DNA of 64,000 bases, taken from contig JAQJAX010000011.1 of NCBI GenBank assembly GCA_031310005.1, positions 185,812 to 249,811 of the forward strand. Direction: 5' to 3'. The notes below the pieces were generated by a model that was not told the DNA's origin, searched no databases, and saw only the letters and a list, made by a program, of their open reading frames with translations. How positions within the stretch are numbered: position 1 is the first letter of the stretch; each line of letters opens with the position of its first letter. Positions 57,273 to 64,000 of the stretch are shown piece after piece. This DNA is from Dactylellina haptotyla. Its lineage: Eukaryota; Ascomycota; Orbiliomycetes; Orbiliales; Orbiliaceae. The position numbers and the translations under genes were made by a program.

Positions 57273-58123
57273 TAAAAAAAAAAATATATGTGGACTATTT
57301 TTTTATATAAATATTTAATGATATTAAAAATTGTTTAATAAAATATAGATTTTAGTCAATTAATGTCTTTTTATAATAAAGATATAAAATTTGGCCGGCA
57401 ATCTACTATTATAATTTTTTTTTAGATAAATTTTAAATAATAAATTATATTTTATAACATCAATAATACGATATTATGAAAAAATCATATGTTGATTTAA
57501 ATTTATATAAAAAGTTAATTCTAAATAATTATCATCGTATGAGTATTAGGATAAATTGGATCAAATATAAAAAGACTAAATAAAACTGAATTATATAATT
57601 TAAAACTTTTTTTTTTATCTCTTAAATACAAAAAAAATTTATTATTAATTGAAAAAATTTATACTAAAAATTTTAATATAAATATAATATATGGACTTAT
57701 TTTTTTATAAATATTTTAATTATATATTAAATAAATTATAAAATTTTATTCCCGTAATAATTAAATTTTTTCAAAAACAAAGGATAATTTTTATTAAAAA
57801 TTATACTCATATTTAATATATTAATTTAATGTATCGGTAAATGTTACCACTACTTATTTTTTTTTAATAAGTTTACAGTCATAAAAATAACTGATCATTA
57901 TAGTGAAAAAAAAATAATAAATTATTAATTCTTCACTCCTATTGACTGGCAAAAAATTAATATAAATTTAATAATAAAAAAATTTTTATTTATACCTAGC
58001 GTGTAGTCTCTGAGATTTAGGTGTATATTTACCTATTACCTGCAGATTGTTATAAATTATTAAAATATTATAATTTATAATATCCCTGCATATAGCTAGC
58101 ATAACTTTGGCCTTCCTTTGTTA

Positions 58124-58228
58124 ACCAAAGAATCAAAACAGATGCTGGAATAAAATTGGATCCCCACCACCAGCAGTTTCGAAAAAAGATGTATTGAAAT
58201 TTCTATCAGTTAAAACCATTGTAATTCC
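58124..58228 (-). CDS. cox1: Cytochrome c oxidase subunit 1, internal exon
   Basis: 35 codons: [20 protein letters not shown] then [15 protein letters not shown]. Conserved cox1 helix V/VI region. Preceded by G, ends GGT. The first residue is Gly where Ala is usual (AITMLLTDRNF), which depends on the splice point. Confidence 0.95.
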
Positions 58229-59411
58229 CTATACTTAATCTACGAGACTACGTCCCATGACTTTTTCGTCAGCTGCTAAGCAGCTGACGACAATGTCTTA
58301 AAAATAATATTATTATTTAGAGTAGATATTCATTAACTCACATTAATGGTGGGATTATATCTTACTTATCTAAGCTATAGAAATTATTAAGATGGTCTCA
58401 AACAAAAATTGTTCTTTTATCATTCATATTTGATTTAATTTTTATAACTTTTTCTATATTGAATTTATGATCCATTTTTCCAGATTTAAATAAATTAACA
58501 ACTTCTATTCAGCATTTATAATCTAAATATTTACTACCAAATAAAGGGTAATTGTTTAAATAAGATTCTAAATTCAAGTTACCTTTTAAGCTTGTTGTTC
58601 TAACTCTATATTCAGGATTAGGTTTATCTACCCTGATAGGCTTTACAACAGTAGATAAAAATTCAGCTATATTTTCTAAAAAATATAAATTATTTTTTCC
58701 ATTATAATCAATTTGTCTTTGTGAAAGCTCAAATTTACATTCTATTCTTGTAGATTTATCATTTTTAGTTGTTCTAACTGAAAAATGCCCATCCGCTTCA
58801 ATAAATCCTGATAATCAAGAATCACTCGTTAAATTGCTAGTGTTTAAAGGTTTTTTTTCTAAATTAAGATTTGAATCTTTAATATTATATCAATCAATTA
58901 ATTTTCATAAAGCATAAATTTTTGGTGTTCTCATATAACCATTAATTAAAGATAATAACAATAATAATCCTAATTTATTATTAACTGTAAGGATATAAGC
59001 ATTTACTCCTTTTTTCCTTGTAAGAGATCCATGACCTAGATTTTTTTGAATTAATAGAGCTAAAGGTAAATCTTTTAAATGAAAAACAATTTGTATAGAA
59101 GGGTAATTAATAACACCTTTTGGGGATCTTTCTGATTTAGGTACAATGATTGTTCCATCACCTTCAATTAACCCCGCCAAATATGAACTAAATTTATTTT
59201 TTTCAATTTGAGTCTGAGAAATTGTACTATACAATTTTGTATCCTTACAATTTTTTATAATAAAAATATAGCAAATAAGCTCTGACGTATAATCTCTGAG
59301 GATTCATAAAAAGTCCAAACTTTCTATGTTTCCTGCTGATTGTGTAAAATAGATATTTAACAGTTCCCAGCTTATAGTCAAATTTAAAACCGGCAGAATT
59401 AAATAGGTTTT
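58229..59411 (-). other. cox1 intron (VLAG|ITMV site), group I
   Basis: Core after the upstream exon: taatctctgagg at about 59290 pairs with gggattata at about 58350, a G-C to A-T covariant P7. The ctgctgattg and cccagcttatag tracts lie between the core and exon. The HEG ends just before the distal P7 strand. Confidence 0.83.
58362..59234 (-). CDS. LAGLIDADG homing endonuclease (290 aa)
   Basis: Starts MYSTISQTQIEKNKFSSYLA. Motif 1 is YLAGLIEGDGTIIVPKS and motif 2 WLSGFIEADGHFSVRTT, both with acids. LINGYMRTPKIYALWKLIDW between them and the C-terminal MNDKRTIFVWDHLNNFYSL are typical of the yeast aI4/aI5-type subfamily as I recall it. Intact with UGA as Trp. Confidence 0.9.
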
Positions 59412-59533
59412 ACCGGCGAGCACAGGAAGAGAAAGTAATAATAGAACAGCAGTAACAACCACAGCTCATCCGAATAAGGCAAGTTTATGTAATCTTGTTC
59501 CAGGACTTCTCATATTAAGCACAGTTGTTATGA
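59412..59533 (-). CDS. cox1: Cytochrome c oxidase subunit 1, internal exon
   Basis: ITTVLNMRSPGTRLHKLALF then GWAVVVTAVLLLLSLPVLAG. NMRSPG and LPVLAG are conserved cox1 segments. Preceded by G; two bases complete the Phe codon of MNF. Confidence 0.95.
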
Positions 59534-60920
59534 CATTAAATATTGTTAAATTAATAACAATTAATGGACTATTTATTTAGCACATCTAAATTTTAGATAT
59601 GGTATTTAACGTTTAGTCTCTAAGGATTTAATAAACATAATGTTTATTATTTCCTGCTGATTAAGCATAGCTTATAAAAATTTTAAGTATTTATAAACAC
59701 TGAGCTATTCCAGCATATAGTTAAAAATTTTATATGAACCTCATAAAATTTTTGTTTTTACATAAATTTACAAAAATATCCATTATAAGCTTTACCTAAA
59801 TTAATATGTTTAACCAATGTTATTTGAGAAACAGATAAGCCTTTGCTTTGTAAATATTCTACACATTTACCTAAACTAGGTAACACTATAGAATTTTCTA
59901 AATTATTTACATCTGTTAGTATAACAGGTTTGGAAGAACTATTTAGAGGTTTATTTTTATTAAATTTAATTCTATCATTTTCTAACATTAAAGATAAATC
60001 CAAATCAGACATATCTTTAACTTTAGCAGTTAACACCGGTTCTCTTAAAAAAAGATATTTATCTAAATAATAAGTACCGTTTTTTAAATGCTTAGTAAAT
60101 GTCGTATGATGAATATTAAATTTTCTAATAAAATCAATCTGTTGTGTTGAATTATAATATAGGATAGTCATATCTCTATTATACATAAATAAACTTCTTG
60201 CATTTGACCCACTAGGATTATTTGCAACTCTAATAGTATTTAAAGTAAAACTAGAATCTAATAAATAATACTGTTCTAATATAATCTCTGAATTTTTTAT
60301 ATAATTTTCATAAAAAGGAAATACTTTTAAAGAAAAATTTTTTAATTGTTCTTTTTTTAATAAAGGAATTAATAAACCACTTTCTCTATGAGTAAGATTA
60401 ATATAACCATTTAATCTAAAAGATAACTCTGGAGATGAACCTACATATTTTCTACCTGTTGTTAAATGTGTAAAAATATAAATACCAGCCACTCTTTTTT
60501 TACTATTAGGTAAACCTAGCTTTTCTTTAAGAAAATTTTTAGTTATACTTTTTTTATACAAATCAGTTAGAATAAAACTAGGAGTATTAAGTAAATATTT
60601 TAATTGTTCATTAGTAGTTTTAATATTACAATAAGCTAAAATTTCATTAATTTTATTAGCAGTTACAACTTTATCACTATTTAATTGCTCAATTGCTAAA
60701 TCGTGACTATATTTATTAGGACCAGCTCTACCTAAAATTTCTTTTCACTTAGAATCAAATTTAGGTTTATTATTTCTTTTAGGAGTACCATTTTCTTGAA
60801 AATTATTATTATTATTAGATTCAAATTTAGGTTTATTAGAACTAAAATAACATTTGTTTATTAATTTAGAGCTTATTAAGTTTTTTCTATTCTTTACAAA
60901 AAAAATTAAACTAAAACTGA
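59534..60920 (-). other. cox1 intron (GAMNF site), group I with fused GIY-YIG gene
   Basis: P7 pair at the 3' side: ggactattta at about 59570 and tagtctctaagg at about 59613, with ctgctgatta and ccagcatatag near 59650-59710. HEG fused to the upstream exon. Confidence 0.87.
59758..60920 (-). CDS. GIY-YIG homing endonuclease fused to cox1
   Basis: The frame continues from exon MNF for about 387 codons with UGA as Trp. After an Asn-rich spacer ([20 protein letters not shown] near its end) comes [20 protein letters not shown], the GIY-YIG motif. [20 protein letters not shown], with a Glu in the expected place, and [15 protein letters not shown] follow. The C-terminus is a DNA-recognition tail ([20 protein letters not shown]). 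Intact. Likely drives mobility of this intron. Confidence 0.87.
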
Positions 60921-61027
60921 AATTCATAGCACCAAGGAGAGATGAGATACCTGCTAAATGTAAACCAAAAATTGCTAAATCCACACTAGCTCCACTATGA
61001 CTTTGAATTCCAGCTAATGGAGGATAA
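60921..61027 (-). CDS. cox1: Cytochrome c oxidase subunit 1, internal exon
   Basis: [20 protein letters not shown] then [15 protein letters not shown]. Classic cox1 helix IV region. Preceded by G; the junction gives GTGWTLYPPLAG. Ends within the Phe codon of MNF. Confidence 0.95.
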
Positions 61028-61064
61028 CATTAATGTTGGTAACCTCAATTTAGTTAAAAAGTTT

Positions 61065-61838
61065 AAACTAAAACTATCGTTACATTCAATATATCACTAT
61101 ATTGTTCGGACTATAATTTTATCTTTTATATAACAAAACCTATTAGTAAAAAATTGATGGATGTAACATATACATTGTATTATTTACTATTATTAAAAAT
61201 CATTTTCACTTTAATTTAAAAATTAAACTATCTACCAATAATAATCTAAGATGTGCAAGCTCATTATTAATTACAAGATTAGAATTATTAGGATCAATAG
61301 TCCTTAATATATTAAATAAAGTGTTATATTCACTTTCTAAATAATCTAGCCTATTTAATAAATTATCGTATAAAATATCATGCTCTACCATTAAGTTTCG
61401 CAAACCAATAATATCTTGACGAGAATAAATTAAATTATGATTAACTGAATATTCCGCAGCCATTTCTCTATTATGAGTTATGAAAGTACGATGAAGTTCA
61501 ATTATTTCATTTGTTAAATCATTTAATCTATTCTCCAATAAAGATACAATAACATAAAAAAAAAAATAATATAAAAATAATATTTGGAAGAGATGGAATA
61601 GGTAAAATAGGTAAATTTCCATGTAATATTAAATATTTATAACGATTAGGCTTAGAATCTTTATGGGAAAAATAATATTTATTAGGTTTTTCTAATATAT
61701 AATATGAAATTAGTGATAAAACAAAATAAGTTAAAATCCAAATAAGTTTTATGTAAACCGAATAACATTATGTTGGCTTTAAATAAACTCAATATATCAC
61801 TATATTTATAGGGCTATAACTTTATATATATATTATAA
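61065..61838. repeat. Direct repeats flanking an inserted ORF
   Basis: tcaatatatcactatatt followed shortly by g(g/c)ctataactttat-like sequence occurs at about 61068-61130 and 61780-61838. The repeat includes a ribozyme P7 strand. It flanks the unknown frame and could be a target duplication or the result of recombination. Confidence 0.65.
61206..61622 (-). CDS. Unknown coiled-coil ORF (138 aa)
   Basis: MEIYLFYLFHLFQILFLYYF is a hydrophobic N-terminus; the rest is helical and charged (LLENRLNDLTNEIIELHRTF, LLNRLDYLESEYNTLFNILR). Not recognised. Upstream, another frame reads WILTYFVLSLISYYILEKPN then PSLPNIIFILFF and runs into the same T-run at about 61556-61566. A one-base shift there would make a longer membrane-anchored protein, so the visible ATG may not be the original start. 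Confidence 0.5.
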   Translation of the reverse strand: MEIYLFYLFHLFQILFLYYFFFYVIVSLLENRLNDLTNEIIELHRTFITHNREMAAEYSVNHNLIYSRQDIIGLRNLMVEHDILYDNLLNRLDYLESEYNTLFNILRTIDPNNSNLVINNELAHLRLLLVDSLIFKLK

Positions 61839-62096
61839 TTTATTAAATAATAAAAATTATTAATAATATATTAACTTAAAAAAATAATAAAACGAAATAA
61901 AAAAATAATAAAACGAAATAAAAAAATAGTTAATAGTAAATAAAATTTATTTATAAATAAATATATAATTAATAAGATATTCTTCGTTTAGTCTCTGGCT
62001 ATTAAAATATAATATTAATATATTTTATTTAGTGCAGATTGTCTTCTTTGAAGAGTTTCCCGCATATGGAAGAATTTTAGAACTCCTTATTCGTTA

Positions 62097-62201
62097 AGAG
62101 TTCATCCAGTACCCGCTCCGTCCTCGATACAGCTAGAAAATACAAATAAAGCTAAGCTAGGTATAAGTAATCAGTAACTGATATTATTAAGTCTAGGGAA
62201 T
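62097..62201 (-). CDS. cox1: Cytochrome c oxidase subunit 1, internal exon (most 5' in window)
   Basis: FPRLNNISYWLLIPSLALFV then FSSCIEDGAGTGWT. FPRLNN and GAGTGWT are universal in cox1. Preceded by G, ends ACTCT. About 95 residues of cox1 lie upstream of the window. Confidence 0.95.
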
Positions 62202-62749
62202 CAAATTTACGTAAGTAATTTCTTACCTACCTGGACTATGTCTTCATCCAAATTTATTATTAATCTATATCAATAAATTAATATAACTTTGTTAAGGCAT
62301 AAAAGCATTAATAAAATATTTTTTTTAATTTTAACTTTTACGCGGGCGCGTCGATTAAATTAAAACTATATAATTATGCCTATAAATTTTTAATTAAACA
62401 ACAACAAAGGTTGAATAAAAAAAAAATATTTTAGAATTATTTTAAAGTATAAAATTAATAAAAATTGGAGCTTCGCGTATAGTCTCTGAGGATCCTACTC
62501 ATAAATAATTACTTTGGTTTCCTGCATAACCCTCCCATGTATGATACAAGTTTTACGACTAGTTCAGTTTATTTATTAACTTTATGACAGTTATTACCGC
62601 CCAACTAGGTGTCTATATCATCTGTTGACTGAATAAATTAATTCAATTTCGAGAGATTCCATGCCTACAGCGTAGTTATATTTAGAAAATTTACACTTTC
62701 TAACGGCATTCCCTTTTTTAGAAAAAAATTTTAAATTAATGTTTGTATT

Positions 62750-62890
62750 TAGTATAAATCATTTAAATGATCTCAATTGAACTCAGTTCTTTTTGTATTC
62801 ATTTGACTTCTAACAAATTCTACTGTGTTTATTCCTTGTTCAGTATTTAAAACCAATAATGGTACCCACCACCCTCCTCTTTCACCCTAA
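62750..62890 (-). pseudogene. C-terminal scrap of a LAGLIDADG gene
   Basis: Minus strand: PLLVLNTEQGINTVEFVRSQ then MNTKRTEFNWDHLNDLY and TAA. It resembles the C-terminus of the intact enzyme at 58362 (MNDKRTIFVWDHLNNFYSL). No N-terminal motifs nearby. Confidence 0.6.
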
Positions 62891-63018
62891 TGTTTTTAAT
62901 TACCTTCTGCTAGGGTGTATACATAAACAAAAGGCTATAGTTTATTTATCAAAGATAAAAAATATTTGTTTTACCTTTTATTATTAAATTATTAATATTA
63001 TAGCGATGCTATTATAAA

Positions 63019-63930
63019 TTATCTATTATTCATTTTTTCTTTAATTTTCTTAATTTCATTTATACCTTCATTAGTTAAATGACCTTTTGCTTTGATAATT
63101 GCTGCTGCTTTACATCAATCTTCAAACTCCAATCTTTTTACTCCTTGGAGACGATATTTTTCTAAAAAAGGTATAATCTTTTCTTCAATTTCAGAAAATT
63201 TAGTTACTTCATAAACTACTAGTGGGTGACTTTTTCTATGGACCAATCTTCCAGTTTGTAAATAATCTACAATACTATTCATTAACTCAAGATCTCTCAA
63301 ATGCTGACTTATTTGAAAAATCAAAGTTACTTGATATCCAACTTTATAAGCATTTGATTTTCGAATATCTATTAAAAAACATCCTTCACCATCTATAAAA
63401 CCGGCTAACCATCATGGATAAATTAAAGATTTATTTATAATAGGACGTATAGCAGGTTTAGTATCTGGAAAAGATTCTTTTAATATCGTCGATAATCCAA
63501 GATTCATAGATGCTTTAATATTTAAAATATTTTGTAAGCCTGCCATAGAAAGATGCTCATTTTTATTAATTAGCTCAATAACTTTGCTAAATAAAATAAA
63601 ATCAGCTCGTTTATTAGTCAATAAAAGATTTTTAGAAAAGAAAGGTATAACAACATTAGTTAAATCTGAAACAGAACCTATAGTATAATATGCTTTGTTA
63701 TCAGATTCTTTAATAGATATTGAACCTATACCTCCAAAACTAAATTGTATACGTTTTAATAAATCTAAATATTTTTTATGTAAACATATACTGTATCTAG
63801 ATAAAGTTCTTCAACCTATTTTCGATTCTCTTTATTTTAATACACTAACCGAAAAGTGGATTCTCCATCACTAAAGCCCGCTACATAATTATTATCTAGA
63901 TAATTCATCAATGAAAGATTACTTTCACTT
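63019..63930 (-). pseudogene. LAGLIDADG gene broken near its start
   Basis: Motif 1 YVAGFSDGESTFRLVY is followed by a stop/frameshift near 63840. From RESKIGWRTLSRYSICLHKK the frame is open to the end with motif 2 WLAGFIDGEGCFLIDI and HLTNEGINEIKKIKEKMNNR. Most of the protein is preserved, but the break right after motif 1 would prevent a full two-motif enzyme. Confidence 0.78.
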
Positions 63931-64000
63931 AAAGTAGAATATGATTTAAATGATTTTTAATAAATAAATTATTATTATTAACATAATTTAATAATTTTGA

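Larger units (their letters stand above)
61028..62096 (-). other. cox1 intron (GWTL|YPP site), group I with an inserted ORF
   Basis: P7 is tagtctctggc at about 61992. Two candidate partners exist, ggactataat at about 61110 and gggctataac at about 61816, each preceded by the same caatatatcactatat. The 700 bp between them hold the unknown 138-residue frame. Confidence 0.75.
62202..64000 (-). other. cox1 intron (MA|FPRLNN site), group I, 5' end outside window
   Basis: P7 pair: ggactatgtc at about 62231 and tagtctctgaggatcc at about 62479, with the cctgcataac tract. Carries a broken LAGLIDADG gene and the C-terminal scrap of another. Its upstream exon lies beyond 64000. Confidence 0.8.

Overview
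The window is a piece of a large, intron-rich fungal mitochondrial genome, very AT-rich. UGA must be read as Trp (genetic code 4): the conserved cob, cox1, nad2, atp6 and rps3 reading frames only stay open that way. Every recognisable gene is on the minus strand, so transcription runs from high to low coordinates. I cannot name the species. A free-standing rps3 and the fused nad4L/nad5 and adjacent nad2-nad3 pairs fit a filamentous member of the Dikarya, but this is inference.

Layout from high to low coordinates. (1) 64.0-45.8 kb: cox1 without its 5' end, as nine exons, one only 14 nt, separated by group I introns. The introns carry LAGLIDADG and GIY-YIG homing endonuclease genes (HEGs), a 675-residue unknown ORF with C-terminal repeats, and a 138-residue unknown ORF. 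(2) 45.8-43.0 kb: AT-rich spacer with hairpins and trnR(acg). (3) 43.0-38.0 kb: a tRNA-like sequence, an oversized rps3 whose 3' end is fused to a HEG fragment, then a chimeric unknown membrane ORF that begins with further HEG fragments. (4) 37.2-35.1 kb: atp6 in two exons with an intact fused HEG in the intron. (5) 34.2-28.8 kb: nad2 (two exons) followed by nad3 (two exons). (6) 28.8-26.2 kb: spacer with trnR(ucg) and a 48-bp tandem repeat. (7) 26.1-14.4 kb: cox3 exons 1-3, then a long tract of tandem, partly duplicated group I cores and decayed HEGs in which I cannot find the last cox3 exon. (8) 14.3-12.6 kb: a second copy of the tRNA-like sequence, a decayed ORF and AT spacer. (9) 12.6-3.9 kb: cob in four exons. 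Its introns carry HEGs, one HEG is split by an insertion bearing another HEG, and one intron holds a decayed copy of cob exon sequence. (10) 3.6-2.4 kb: fragments of nad2 and of an unknown ORF. (11) 1.9-0 kb: nad4L overlapping the start codon of nad5, whose first exon is only 37 nt, followed by a nad5 intron that runs off the window.

Functionally the identified genes encode parts of respiratory complexes I (nad2, nad3, nad4L, nad5), III (cob), IV (cox1, cox3) and V (atp6), plus one ribosomal protein and two tRNA-Arg. No cox2, nad1, nad4, nad6, atp8, atp9, rnl or rns was recognised. Most of the length is mobile intron material. Two intron architectures recur: an HEG fused in frame to the upstream exon with the ribozyme core 3' of it, and a core directly after the exon with the HEG 3' of it. 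HEGs occur in every state: intact, single stop, frameshifted, truncated, duplicated and fused to unrelated ORFs. The notable novelties are the HEG fusions (four LAGLIDADG motifs in one protein; LAGLIDADG plus GIY-YIG in one frame), the two unknown repeat-bearing membrane ORFs, and the partial copies of mitochondrial genes inside introns and spacers.
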